A DNA stretch of 64,000 bases from Ipomoea triloba (GCF_003576645.1 NC_044929.1:18215810-18279809); one strand, 5' to 3'. Shown: positions 12,364-23,096, numbered from the stretch's first letter. Notes: generated from the sequence alone by a model not told the origin. Numbers and translations: made by a program.

Positions 12364-13045
12364 TATTGTTTCTCTTTTTCTTTGGTTTCTCACATATTTT
12401 GCTTCCGCCTAACTGGTTGGTAGTTGTTATTCTCCACCTGCCAGGCCTTTCAATCCCTCAATTTCAACAAATCCTGTGGTTGGCCAGTGGACATATCATG
12501 CTGTTTCTTTTTCTTTTTATTCAACGATTTCAACCTAACATGGCACAATTTTTAAAAACAGTGAATTTGGATTTTGTAGGAATCAGGAAGTCTTATAGAC
12601 CTTAGTTCCACTAAAAATGCTGTATCTATTTTTAAGTACTTTAATGGTTGTAAGGGACATCTTGAGTGTTTAACTGCTGCTAATATTTTACACTATATCT
12701 GATTTGCAATTAGTATTTTGTTGTTGTTGTTGTTGTTGCGGGATTTGTATGTACTGCTTCTTCTCCTTTGACTAAAAAGTCGTTTTATTCACTTACTAGG
12801 TATCATGCCTTCCCCCATCTATTCCAGACCGTGAAACAAAATTGCAGTTCAGCCTTAGCTGTCCGGTGGTTTTGGCCCCAGACAGTTTCCTGTCACTTAG
12901 GCTCCCCTTTGTTTATGGTGTACAATTGGAGGATGGAAGTTTGCATCCTCTAAAGCCTTTTGAACACCAGCCTGAACTCACTGCCTGGATTACCAGTGGC
13001 ACAACACTAAAGGTCGTCTCCAAGGAAAACAATTATGACGAATGA
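4243..13045 (+). CDS. SMG8: SMG8-like nonsense-mediated mRNA decay factor
   Basis: Coding exons: 4243-4710, 5785-8661, 9236-9289 and 12800-13045. All junctions are GT-AG and phase 0, giving 1214 aa, the usual size for plant SMG8. The N-terminus has a proline-rich tract (residues about 22-46), then the GTPase-like start VVVVGFIGKRHADVTSLIN. Exon 2 carries an alanine-rich run (about 310-325), the ECPHGHRF motif and CPHCMNLKN. Exons 3-4 encode VTPPFPVVLAACP and FLSLRLPFVYGVQLEDGSLH, conserved C-terminal blocks. In animals SMG8 with SMG9 binds and restrains the kinase SMG1 in mRNA surveillance; that role here is by homology. Plant genomes may lack SMG1, so the partner is uncertain. The start is the ATG at the head of the proline tract. 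Intron 3 (3.5 kb) is inflated by an LTR element. No internal stops are seen, so it looks functional. Confidence 0.93.
10157..10467 (+). repeat. 5' LTR of the SMG8 intronic retroelement
   Basis: 311 bp, TG...CA ends. It includes CCTATAAATATAGG as a likely TATA region, a (TA)n microsatellite (about 10309-10344), and an end at CAATTTCAACA. It is alignable along its length to the 3' LTR at 12145/12166-12469 with scattered substitutions and microsatellite length change. Confidence 0.9.
10468..10480 (+). promoter_or_regulatory. Primer binding site (initiator-tRNA-Met type)
   Basis: TGGTATCAAAGCC begins immediately after the 5' LTR. This is one base from the common plant TGGTATCAGAGC site complementary to the 3' end of initiator methionine tRNA. 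Confidence 0.85.
10807..11209 (+). mobile_element. Solo LTR nested inside the LTR retroelement
   Basis: A 393-bp unit (10812-11204) starts TGATGCATTCTGG and ends GGTTCATAACA. It is flanked by TCATC at 10807-10811 and 11205-11209, a perfect 5-bp target duplication. It contains a TATA-like TATATAAAGG near 11050 and an AATGAAGG poly(A)-like region. No internal retroelement sequence is attached, so it is a solo LTR left by LTR-LTR recombination, of a different family from its host. Confidence 0.87.
11780..12010. repeat. Minisatellite in the LTR element interior
   Basis: About five units of roughly 36-54 bp built from GTGTTCATCTTCATTCCCAAGG, ATCGTGTTCA and CTCCGTCCTTGG. CCAAGG and CCTTGG alternate, so each unit can fold. 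All three forward frames stay partly open through the array; these are repeat-driven frames, not a gene. Confidence 0.8.
12145..12469 (+). repeat. 3' LTR of the SMG8 intronic retroelement
   Basis: It is preceded by the purine tract GCGGGGGAG (12136-12144). The first 21 bases (TGTTGAATATTAGGAAACCTT) are duplicated, with a second start at 12166, so this LTR is 325 bp against 311 for the 5' LTR. It contains (TA)n followed by (TAA)n between about 12293 and 12364, longer than in the 5' LTR, and ends TTTCAACA. Confidence 0.88.
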
Positions 13046-14930
13046 TTCCTGACATAGTCAGTTAACGGACTCTAAATGTGGATGATGATAATCAACTGCA
13101 ATTATGGATTTCCAAATTACTGGATAAATCCTCTACTGCTGGTAAACATTTGACCATGTTCATACTTACTGTATGGTTTCTTAATGTTTTGAGATCAGGA
13201 TTATGCTGCATAATAAAGCAAGCTGATATCGGTTTATTTACCTTTTCTTTGATTTTGCATTGTCTTGAGGCTCACAGACAACCAACGAGTTAGGTTATTG
13301 TTAGCTTACAGCCTATCCTTTTCTTTGATTTTGCATTGTCTTGAGGCTCACAGACAACCAACAAGTTAGGTTATTGTTAGCTTACAACCTATTTTTGGCA
13401 TTTTAATGTGTATAGAAATTTAATGTTGTTTCATTATGTTTGATGCTTTATACAACACAGATTTAATGGATAAAACTTTGATGATTTTGAAACTGATGAG
13501 TTGCAGTGGATGGAATTAGCTTTTTCTACTCTAACCACTTGACCAGGTTGCTGCACACCTTCACCCCTTTTCATGAAAAATAAATAAATAAAAATTCACC
13601 ATTATACTAAGTAGAGTGGTAAACATTTTTGTTTTCAGGTTCCATTATCCAGCTGGAATTTTAAAGAATCCACAACAGTTGATTTGCCACATTTTGGAAG
13701 GCTTTTTGAACTTCAGGTAGAGTCTCCCTCCTCTCTCTTTCTATATGCACAGGAGAACAGCTATATGCACCTACTTATTCATCTCATATTTGCACCGTCC
13801 GTAGTTCCAGATGCCCCCCAAACCCCCAAATCTTCTCTTCTACATGAAATTTACCTTGACATTTATAAAAATAAAAATAAAAATAAACTTTGGCAGGCAC
13901 TCCCCCTATATTGAATATGGAGATACAGTGGCTGGCCTCAAAGTTTACGGGGAATGGTAGGAAAAACAACAAGAAGTAGCTAATTCTAGGACAATTGACT
14001 GTATACTCCAGTAGTGTTCAGACTCTTTAAAACCTCTGATTATACTGCCATGGAGTTGGATAAGCAGTCCTAGGGGTTGATGCATAATGCATTCCAACAT
14101 TAATATGATATTATTAAGAATGCTGATTTGGTTGTGGAGCTAGTACCCAACTGAAGTAGTGAGAATATCTACTAAATGGGTACTCACATAGGGAGTGCAC
14201 ACACGCCCACATTTGTACAAATTGCGTGTCAACATACAAGCCTTCTACCAAATTACCCAATAGCCAAACTGGTTGTTTAAAGCACAAAATGGGTATTTCC
14301 TTGGTAATTCATAGAATCATAGAAAATAATGTCAGTGGTAGACAATCAAAGTAAAATGAAAACAAAACATGGGGGCGTGACTATTTGGCTAATGTAATTC
14401 CTGACTTATTGTTTGCTGTTTGGTTGGCAATTGGTGGGGGGAGCTTTGAGGGTCTCAAAGTAAACTCTCCATCGTGCAAGACAATTTGCATAAATTTGTA
14501 GTGCCATGGGGCTAACTATCAGCTCACATCAGATCAAGATATTATAGTGTGCTCAAATTGATATGTTGCTGTTGTAACTATCAAGAAACATTATATAGTA
14601 TATTAATGTCTGCATATATTCTCATTTGCAGCTAAGAGTCCAGCATAAATGTGGCACACCCCGAGTTGACATTGGATTGAGGCGAAGCAGATCTTCGCTC
14701 CAATATGCTGTTCCGTTCCAGCTGTAGGGGACTCTTGCTTGAGAAGAAAGATTGCCCCTACTGCTCATCTTCAATAGCCATGGATCCTGAAAGTGCTATC
14801 TACCAAAGAATCGCCAAGGTGCATCAAGACAAAAAGCAGCTACTTCTCGATATATCGGATCAAGCAGCTAAACTGCTAGAACTTTTTGATTCTTTCTGCT
14901 GTGTTACACGTCTTTCTATCATGTTATGAG
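13046..14930 (+). pseudogene. Orphan exon-like segments downstream of SMG8, unidentified
   Basis: Two stretches look spliced. 13639-13715 opens after TTTCAG, encodes VPLSSWNFKES and VDLPHFGRLFELQ, and closes with CAG|GTAGAG. About 14632-14728 opens after TTTGCAG, encodes HKCGTPRVDIGLRRSRS and LQYAVPFQL, then stops. A frame-shifted continuation to 14929 encodes CPYCSSSIAMDPESAIYQRI and a helical KVHQDKKQLLLDISDQAAKL tail. A third piece near 13078-13140 reads DDDNQLQLWISKLLDKSS. I do not recognise the protein. A frameshift is needed between LQYAVPFQ and the CPYC block, so it may be a broken gene fragment or 3' exons of an alternative SMG8-locus transcript. Confidence 0.4.
13243..13390. repeat. 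Tandem duplication, about 74 bp x 2
   Basis: The unit running from CTTTTCTTTGATTTTGCATTG through TTGTTAGCTTACAGCCTATC is immediately repeated, with two or three substitutions. It lies just downstream of the SMG8 stop codon. Confidence 0.85.
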
Positions 14931-16440
14931 TTGGCCAGAAAAGTTCTGCCTGTGCATACTTTGATGGAGTTTGTAAATATGCAAATTGGTTTGGCTTAGG
15001 ATACTGCTCTCTTTTTCCTTCCCTTATTTTGCCAGTGGAGTTCATCAAATATGCATTCTAAACTACAGTTATTATTTATTATTACATCTTCTTTTTTTTT
15101 TTGTCTTTAATTACATAATATATATTCTTTCAGTGATTAGTTGTGCTTAAAATGTGAAGTGTGCATTGAGGAATTTCTGGTTTGTTTTTTGAGAAAGAAA
15201 TTTTACAATCCTAAAAATTTACTGCATTCATTGTTGGTGTTTTTAGTATTATAGAATTGTGTTTTTTAGCATTTTAAATTGTTGGTGTTTTTTACAATCC
15301 TCTAACCGTGTCAGTATCACTTCATCCTCTTGTGCGGGTGCTCGGGGCCTTCACCTTGAATCCCTGCCACCAATTGGGTGGAGATCCACAGGCAGCACCG
15401 ATGTCTTGGGCTCATGCTTTCCTTCATCATGATTGTTGTTGAGTTGGTCACTCGAGCTCATCAGTTGGGCATCCATGCTAGTGTTGCCGTTGTGGTTCAA
15501 GCTATAGGAACCATGGGAGCCACTTGATCTTGATCGTGCCATCTTCTTGTATGATGAAAAACATGAAGTGTGCACCATGCTTGAGATTTGATTTCAGGTT
15601 CTCAAAGAAAGCACCAATGACGGTAAATATGTTACTAGAGTATATTTGGAAAGAATAACAAGGTAGAATTGTCATGCTCAGTATGTCTGGGTATAAGTTT
15701 TAGAGTGTCCCCTCTACTATTACAAGGGCTTAACTTTTATATTACAAAAATAACAGTTACACAATAAGTATAATGGCTTCTCTTAATAAATGTCATGCTT
15801 CTTAGTAATTGTGGCGGTATCCTCCATAAATCCATAACTGTACTCCTGCTCGTTGATGAGGCGGTGCCTTAATAAGTGCGTTGGCCTCTGAAATACCGTT
15901 TCACATACTCTATGCTAAACTCTTGATCGTTACTATTTAACCGCTAACTATATTGATGGGTCAGGTTGTGTCCAGTACCATGCCTAATTATTCTGTTAGA
16001 TAATAATTCATGGACAATCCAATCTAGGTATAACTAATAGATTAAAATCATCATTTTCACATTATTCGTTCATTTTTGTTTTTAAAATTTTCAGGAGGGA
16101 AAATCAAAATTTAAAGAGTAATATTTTTTTACACTTGCATTACTTGCCCACAAAATTGTTGGAATAAATCCAATTCCTCAGTGTGTGGGGAGTACGTGGT
16201 GGACCTATCGAGTGTGCGTATATATATTGGCAATATTGTTATAAAAAAGATTTAAAATGAAAACAAATTTCATCTCTAAACTAGCTATCATACTCTAACT
16301 AATATTATTTCATTTTTGCCTTTTTTATTTGGCACGTACGTTGATGAGATTTTACATATAGTCCCAAAATGTATTTTGAAGAGTTGACTAGAAGTTTTCT
16401 CAACAGGTTAATTAGAAACACATAAAGTGTAATCATTATA
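14931..16440. other. Intergenic sequence with one weak minus-strand reading frame
   Basis: Mostly AT-rich and featureless. A less AT-rich patch at 15351-15578 has a minus-strand 75-aa frame rich in Ser/Asn/His (MARSRSSGSHGS, LNNNHDEGKHEP). It may be a retroelement gag remnant or chance; no family is recognised and I do not call a gene. Confidence 0.3.
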
Positions 16441-16442
16441 TC

Positions 16443-16877
16443 TAGGGCTGTTCATTCAGTTAATAACAAAACTGAATTAACTGAATTTCTAAATGTTTTA
16501 ACCATTAACTGAACCAAGATTCAAAATTTTTGATTAATCAAATCGATTAACCGAAATATTTTTGTCCAATTTTAAAAACTTTAAATTTGTAAATTTATAA
16601 TTTTACACCACAAAATAGTCAATTCATTACATCAATACAAAAATGATAAATTTTGAAAAAAAAAATCTAATAGTGTTATTTATTAATTATAAAAAAATAA
16701 AACAAATATATACATATATAAGTCAATTAACCGACACTCTCGAACCGAATTAAACGTTAACTAAAATTCTTAAAAATCCTTAACCATTAACCGAAATATT
16801 TCAGTTAAAAAATGATTAATCAAATTTTGTTGATTTTGTCGCTTAACCAATTTTTCATCAAATAATGCACATCTCTA
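16443..16877. mobile_element. hAT-type MITE
   Basis: The left end TAGGGCTGTTCATT and right end AATGCACATCTCTA are imperfect inverted repeats of the TAGGGCTGTGCA kind common in plant hAT elements. Eight-base flanks ATTATATC and TTTGTATC match at 6 of 8 positions, consistent with an aged 8-bp target duplication. The interior repeats AATTAACCGA-like motifs in both orientations. No coding capacity. Confidence 0.65.
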
Positions 16878-18141
16878 TTTGTATCGAGTAAAATCATAAT
16901 CTAACCTAAGATTTCTCGTTTAAAATGAAAGAAAAATTTGGTCATCTCATCAACCGATATGAGTATAGTCCCAAAATATTTGAATGATTAACATAGTTTT
17001 AATTTTATCACATGTCCCCTAATCAACTTGATTGAGCAGCTCGCATTCATCACATGCTACATCAATGCCTATGCCTCCCACCAAAAGTTGCAACAATGGG
17101 GCTATCACATCAAAAATTTCACATGTCGTGGACCCTTAATTATTAAGCCCAGAATTTTTATTTTAAAAACCATAATAACGTATTATTACATTTGATTTAA
17201 TATTATTTATTTATTTATTAGTGTGATCTCATTGATTTTAATTTGTCCCAGAAGATTGAATCTCTAATTGCAAAACCCTCCAACACCTCGGTCTAGTGAT
17301 CTGATTAATCTTAAAAAATTGAATTACATAGTATTGGAGTGAGACTTGTTCTTGCAACCAATAATGTGGCATCGTTACAATTTTTGTAACGCTCTCATTT
17401 CTTTTTGCTTGATTATATTGTTTTTGCTGTATTATAATTTTTTTTTCTCTTAGTTTCCTGTCACAGCCAAGATAGGTGAGCGTCAAGGTCATTAATTACT
17501 TTTCTTTTTTTTGTTTTATTTCTTCATTAAAATTAAAATATGTGACAATTTTTTTGGGGATAGAAAAAATTGTGGTTATTATTTGAAAGTGTGCTAAGTA
17601 AACTTAGATAAATAACATTAAAAAAATAAATAAATTACCCAAAAAAAAACTTTGTCCAATGAATTTCATAAGGGTAGGAAAAAAGTTAGAGGAGGAGATT
17701 CTTGACTGGAGTGGAAAAGAGAGAATGAGTAGAAAGAAGAGGTGAGAATTTCCTACAAGAACTGAATTTTAGCCTCTGAAGTGGCCCCCACCAAATATGA
17801 AAAAAGTACGTTCTTGGTCATGTAAGGCACAACCACAATGGCCAGTGCACGCGCCTGCGCCGGTTGAGCGCGTTACCCTTACCTTTTTTTTTTTGAAAAC
17901 TTATTTTTCTTGTTTTTTTTTTTTAATTTTTAATTTTATTTTTTCCCCACTCATTCTCTCTAATTACATTTCAAAGCTGAGTGACAACCTGTTAGGGACC
18001 CGTTTCCAGCAAGAATGCGATATTTCCAATCACAATATAAGGAGTTCCAACCTATTCAGCTTATCGGATAACACTACAATACACTCTCTAACATAATTCA
18101 ATTTTCTCAGCTCCACCCACTTTTTTCTTGATTTTCCGGCG
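16878..18141. other. AT-rich intergenic region and TIP1 upstream sequence
   Basis: No gene or clear element is seen. It includes poly(T) runs around 17885-17945. The stretch just before 18142 is the presumed TIP1 leader; I could not place a confident TATA box. Confidence 0.4.
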
Positions 18142-19567
18142 ATGCCGATCCGCCAAGTAGCGCTGGGCAGCCATGAGGAGCTGCGGCACCCGGGCAACCT
18201 CAAGGCCGCCCTGGCAGAGTTCATCTGTACACTCATTTTTGTGTTTGCCGGCCAGGGCTCCGGCGTCGCTTACAGTAAGTTGACCGGCGACGGCGCTAGC
18301 ACACCCGCCGGCCTCATTTCCGCCTCCATTGCCCACGCCTTCGGCCTCTTCGTCGCCGTCTCCGTCGGCGCCAACATCTCCGGCGGCCACGTCAACCCCG
18401 CCGTCACTTTCGGCGCCTTTGTTGGCGGCAACATCACCTTCTTCCGCGGCCTTCTCTACGTCATTGCTCAGCTGCTTGGCTCAACTGTTGCTTGCTTCCT
18501 CCTCGAGCTTTCAACCGGCTTGGTACGTAATCTTCTTTTCTTTTTCATTTCTAACTTCTTCTTTTCTTTCTTTTTCTTATTATTATTTTACAATAATCAA
18601 ATTATTCTTGCAAATCCTTCAAGGTTCAAATCGGTGGTGGGATTTAAATTATTTGTGCTGAAAATATTTGAAAAAGTATAGTGCAAAATATTACCTTATA
18701 AAGAATCATGAGTATTTAAAAAACAATTATTCTTGCCATTTTGGTTGAGTAGTCAAAAGTAACTCAAGTTCAGTTCCACCTATCCTTCATTTTTTTTTGA
18801 ACAATTTAACTTCACTTCACTCAAATTTGGATTATGACCATTTTAGAGTATATATACACTCATGAGAACCACTGATATGTAAAAATTGTAAATAAAGCTG
18901 GATTGACCATTTAATAGATCTAATGGGTAAAAGTGTAAAACGTAAGGTGAATATTATAAATTTTAAAATTTGTAATATTTATGAAACTGACCCGTTACTT
19001 TTTTTTTTTAATCTTATTTTAACGTTAAACTACTAGATTCACAACCCAGATTTGTTTACCGTTCTCAAGAACCCACCCCCAAACTATTAAAATCAAGTAT
19101 TAAATATTTAAATTTGGCTCATTTTGTTACTCAAACTATTCGTGTTTAAGTTGAGGTGCGGAATGAAATTAAAATATTTGTGAAATCTAACTCAAGTAGC
19201 TTGAATGCAGCCAACGGGGTCGTTTGGTCTAAGCGGAGTATCCGTATGGAGCGCTCTTGTATTCGAGATTGTGATGACCTTCGGGCTGGTGTACACCGTC
19301 TACGCCACCGCCATTGACCCAAAGAAGGGAGATTTGGGAACAATTGCTCCCCTCGCCATTGGTTTCATCGTGGGTGCCAACATTCTCGCCGGCGGGGCCT
19401 TCACCGGAGCATCCATGAACCCGGCGGTCGCATTCGGGCCATCTCTGGTCAGCTGGGACTGGTCCTGCCACTGGGTATATTGGCTGGGACCCATCGTTGG
19501 TGGAGGGCTTGCTGGTGTTATCTATGAACTCTTGTTCATTGGCCACCCTACCCATGAGCCATTGTGA
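18142..19567 (+). CDS. TIP1: Tonoplast intrinsic protein, TIP1 subgroup aquaporin
   Basis: Exon 1 is 18142-18522 (127 codons, donor GTACGT) and exon 2 is 19211-19567, joined in phase 0 to give 245 aa, the normal TIP length. It forms a water channel in the vacuolar membrane; TIP1 members also pass hydrogen peroxide and small neutral solutes. Visible hallmarks: the start MPIRQVALG; two pore loops with NPA at 85-87 ([10 protein letters not shown]) and 197-199 ([10 protein letters not shown]); His65 in helix 2; Val200 where other aquaporins have Arg, as in the TIP1 His-Ile-Ala-Val filter; and Cys118, a conserved mercury-sensitive site in TIP1. Exon 1 is GC-rich compared with its surroundings. Only one intron is present where many TIPs have two. 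Member number within TIP1 cannot be settled by eye; GQGSG and TGDG motifs lean toward TIP1;3-like. Confidence 0.95.
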
Positions 19568-20441
19568 GCCAAATCACAATTCTATTTCTCGGAGTGATTC
19601 TTTATTAGTTTCCTTTATGTTCTGTCCGGGAAGAAAGGTGTTGCATTGTTGGGTGGAGAACTCTAATAAATGAAAAGTGCAACCCCTATCTTCTCATTTG
19701 TATTTATTGTGATTTTTTATGAGCTTCTTTGTTTTTTTCTTTTTTTGGGGTTTCGTTTAGTAATGTTTCTTTTTAATGTGTATGTGAACGTCGAAATAAT
19801 GTATCATCTATATATAAGCATGTTTTTTTATTCGATTCCAATTTTAATTACATTCTCTCTAAAAATGTGTTTTTTATACTTGAGGAAAAAAAAATCACTT
19901 GAAGAATACAAAACACTAACACATTCAACTATTAGAGTGATCGAACAGAGGCTTTCTAGGAATCACTAGCACAAAGTATTGCACATGAATTAATTTCACA
20001 ATTTATTATATTCTCATTGGAGTAGATAGAGTTATAGAGTTATGACACCACCTAAATGCATTCAAAATTTTAATGTGCATGCCTTAAAATTGGTGGCTTA
20101 GTAGATGGAGTATAATTTTCGTAAAAGAAGGTCATACTCTTGATTCTTGCTAATACTTTCTTAATCAAATTTATCACACAATATTTTTCTATATTGTGGT
20201 TTAATTTACTTCTCCTGTTTGGTTTGTGAGTTATTATTATACATGAGTGAAGTTTATCCCATATACACCCTCGTAACTGTATTGCAGATTTCACTTGTCA
20301 TCTAAACAAATTCTGTAATGTACATACAATTAAAAAGGTTTTGAAAAAAAAGTAGTGGATAAAGATCACCTTGTCAAGGCTATACCTAGCAAAAATAAAA
20401 ATAATAAAAAGAATATTTGAAGTAGAGGGCAGTTAAAATTC
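19556..20441 (+). repeat. TIP1 3' flank, first copy of a tandem duplication
   Basis: It starts with the last TIP1 codons (GAGCCATTGTGAGCC) and includes the 3' UTR (CTCTAATAAATGAAAAGTGC). It ends after GGCAGTTAAAATTCG, where the second copy begins with the same GAGCCATTGTGAGCC. The order of shared blocks is collinear across both copies. Confidence 0.85.
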
Positions 20442-20532
20442 GTGAGCCATTGTGAGCCCGGTTGTCGAGTTGAATCTCAATTTTACACGTTGAATGATTT
20501 TTTTTATTAGTTTCCTTTACATCGGTTTGGAG

Positions 20533-21931
20533 GATATGAGCAGGGCCGTTCCAATAAAACTTGGGTCCTGTGCAATATCTTAAATTGGGCCCCTTTTTTT
20601 AAGTAATTTGTGTATATAATAATAGTTGTTCAAAAAGTTGTGTCAAAAATTTAAAATATAAATATTATATAAAAATACAGCTAAATTTCATTTAAAAAGT
20701 GGCATGCGCCGTGCACATTTAGATGCAAAATCATCCACCAAACTTTTTATATCAACTTCTTCCAAAATCTCATTTTCAATAGAGATTAAAGTTAATCCAT
20801 TAAGTCTCTCTTGCAACATATTTGATCGTAAGTAAGATTTCAATAATTTCAACTTTGAAAAACTCCATTCGATTTAGAATTAAGGGCATCCCAATTTCTT
20901 GGATCATATATGTCAAATAAAAGCGAATCATTTGGTTTATCATTGTGCGCAATATCATCTAAACAACTATCAACATTCTTATTATTTGCATTGTCACAAA
21001 TGATACTTATCATCGTTGTGCACACTATCATTTAAATTTTTTCCAATCTCAGAATCATCTTGATTTTCTATATGAAGATTAGCATCTAACAATTTTTCCT
21101 TGACATCATCTTTTTGCGCATCTATTTGAGTTTCTTTTATAATGAATTTTTCAAGATGTCTCTTTTGAGATTGAGTTAGTTGCTCAATTCTTCTTTTCTT
21201 TTTACGCTTTTCAAACTTAGATGAATATTTTCTAGAAGACATAAATTATAAAATCCTAAGGAAAAAAATAAGAATTTATTTAGAAACTCTATGAATAAAT
21301 AATTAATCAAGAAACAAATTCTTAAATATATTATTCTGAAATCAGAATTATTAAGTCACGTAAATAAAACAATAAACAAGAATTGTGAAATATTTAGTAA
21401 TTTTTAATTACCTGTTAAGAGAATTGAAGAACTTGAATGATCAAGAAGAATTGAAGAATTTTGTGGAGTTGCGTCTGCCGTCTACTGTTTACTTGCGTGC
21501 TACTATTGCCTATTGAGATTTGCGTATTTGTATCTCTATCGTCTGCTGACTGATGTTTGCGTCAATTAAAAAAATTATCTAACACTTAACACCTAGTTAT
21601 GCTAATTGTGAGATTTGTGTAAATTAAATATAAGCTGCGTAGGTAAAGGAATCAAATAATTCATTAATTCAAAGCTACGGTACTATTATGTACTAATAGG
21701 AATAGGAGTAATAGGAGTAATGGGAGAAGGAATAGGAGTAACAGTCAATTAGGGAATTAGGCAATTTGGTTGCGCCGAACTGTTGGCCAATTAGAATTAG
21801 AGAATTAGGCAATTACTCAATTATCCAGAAAGGTTGGTTGCGCTGCTCATCTGATTACACACCCTATATAAATAATTTTATTTTTTAAATAAGGGGCCCC
21901 CAAAAATTGGGGCCCGGGCCCTGGATATGAG
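20533..21931 (-). mobile_element. Deletion-derivative hAT transposon
   Basis: The element spans 20541-21923, starts CAGGGCCGTTCC and ends GGGCCCGGGCCCTG. It is flanked by a perfect 8-bp target duplication GATATGAG (20533-20540 and 21924-21931), diagnostic of hAT. On the minus strand it retains an N-terminal transposase piece (SSRKYSSKFEKRKKKRRIEQ, then IYDPRNWDAL) fused to the C-terminal dimerisation block (KLLKSYLRSNMLQERLNGLT, EILEEVDIKSLVDDFASKCA). The catalytic middle is missing, so it cannot make transposase. Confidence 0.92.
20690..21242 (-). pseudogene. hAT (TTF-type zinc-finger) transposase remnant
   Basis: Reading on the minus strand from 21242, the frame gives the lysine/arginine-rich N-terminus typical of plant 'zinc finger MYM-type protein 1-like' hAT transposases, then an acidic linker and the DPRNW motif near 20900. 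Between about 20880 and 20870 it jumps, out of frame, to the C-terminal hATC dimerisation motif ending CARRMPLF near 20700. The core with the catalytic acidic residues is deleted. The closest family assignment is from recognised motifs only. Confidence 0.85.
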
Positions 21932-22944
21932 TCACATTATATGGTAGAAAACTCTAATAAATGAAAGTTGCAATCCCTAAGTTCTCATTTGTACTTATTG
22001 TGATTTATTTATGAGTTTTTTTTTTCTTCAATTTTTTTCATGTTTCTTTTTAATCTATGTGAACGTTGAAATAGTGTATCATCATAGAAGTATTTTTTTT
22101 ATATTTCAATTTAAATTATTTTCACTCTACAAATCTTATTTTTTAAATACTTTTTTTAGAACAAATTATTATTATTATTATTTTTTTTAAAAACCTAAAT
22201 AACACAAAGCGTTAACACAGTCAGCTCTCGAGGAGAATGAAGGTCATTTAGGGGCCACCAATACAATGTATAGCACACAAAATAATTTTGTAATATAATT
22301 TAATATATTATCATTGAAGTAGATAGAGTCATGACGCGATCATATTAATTAACTTAAAAGAAATAAGTGGATATATAAAAACCCTCTCATTATGGTCAAG
22401 GCCATACCTAGCAATAAAAACAAAAAACAAAACAAATACATAAAAGAATATTTAAAGATGGCAGTTAAAATACGTTGTCCTTTGAAATAATTAAAGGAAA
22501 ATAATAATAGGATGGGACTATGGGAGAGTGAAGTGCAGAAATAGTGATTGAATCTTTTGGTCCATTTTCTGGATAAAGAACTTTAACTTATCCGGCAACA
22601 AGGTGCTCATCCTTATTAATGCAAGAATTCCCCATACTCTTACAATACATCTATTAAAACAATAAATATATCATTTAACTAATATATTTTTAAGAGTTAT
22701 TATTCATATCTTATCAGATTTGACTCAATAAGTTTTGATATATGAAGTTGTTCAAACTTAGTCCAATCATTTGATGCCCGTGAGTTAGCCATTACTAATG
22801 TACAAAGTATTTGGTTCATGCAGTTCTAATGTCATCAAGATCCAAACTCCTTTTTGGAATCACTGAAAAACAAAACAAGAGGTTATCACAAACTAACTTC
22901 ATGGTGTTAGCTACAATTTCATCTTTGGCTTCCATTCTAACGCC

Positions 22945-23096
22945 ATAACTAGTCCGTAAGGACAGCCCAGATGGTAAGAGTGCTCTACCTGGAGGTTCGA
23001 TCCTCAAACCCTTGGGTTTGAGCTGGTCAGCTACCTTGTGGTCCTTTGACGGCTAGGGTCACAGGGTGAGGAGAAAACCTCGTTAAAATAACTAGT
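22945..23096 (+). mobile_element. tRNA-derived SINE with 9-bp target duplication
   Basis: The body is 22954-23087, flanked by ATAACTAGT on both sides (22945-22953 and 23088-23096). It has an A-box-like AGCCCAGATGGTAAGAGTGC and the B-box GGTTCGATCCTC at polymerase III promoter spacing, followed by a non-tRNA body (GAGCTGGTCAGCTACCTTGT). Confidence 0.87.

Larger units (their letters stand above)
10152..12474 (+). mobile_element. Complete small non-autonomous LTR retroelement in SMG8 intron 3
   Basis: The element spans 10157-12469 and is bracketed by the 5-bp target duplication AATCC (10152-10156 and 12470-12474). It has two LTRs starting TGTTGAATATTAGGAAAC and ending TTTCAACA, a primer binding site next to the 5' LTR, and a purine tract before the 3' LTR. 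About 1.7 kb lies between the LTRs, of which about 0.4 kb is a nested solo LTR. No gag, protease, integrase or reverse transcriptase is seen, so it must have moved with proteins from another element. It lies in sense orientation within the intron. Confidence 0.9.
20442..22480 (+). repeat. TIP1 3' flank, second copy, interrupted by hAT
   Basis: Shared blocks with the first copy: GAGCCATTGTGAGCC, TTTATTAGTTTCCTTTA, AACTCTAATAAATGAAAG, TTCTCATTTGTA.TTATTGTG, TGTGAACGT.GAAATA.TGTATCAT, GTCAAGGC.ATACCTAGCAA and GGCAGTTAAAAT. Divergence is moderate. The copy retains the tail of the TIP1 coding region but no upstream exons, so it carries no gene. Confidence 0.83.

Noticed and set aside
19229..19555. 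Minus-strand 108-aa frame opposite TIP1 exon 2
   Set aside because: Antisense shadow of a GC-rich coding exon; no domain and no splice or start context.
22970..23030. Possible tRNA gene from A- and B-box-like sequence
   Set aside because: No cloverleaf can be formed, and the 9-bp flanking duplication and non-tRNA body identify a SINE.
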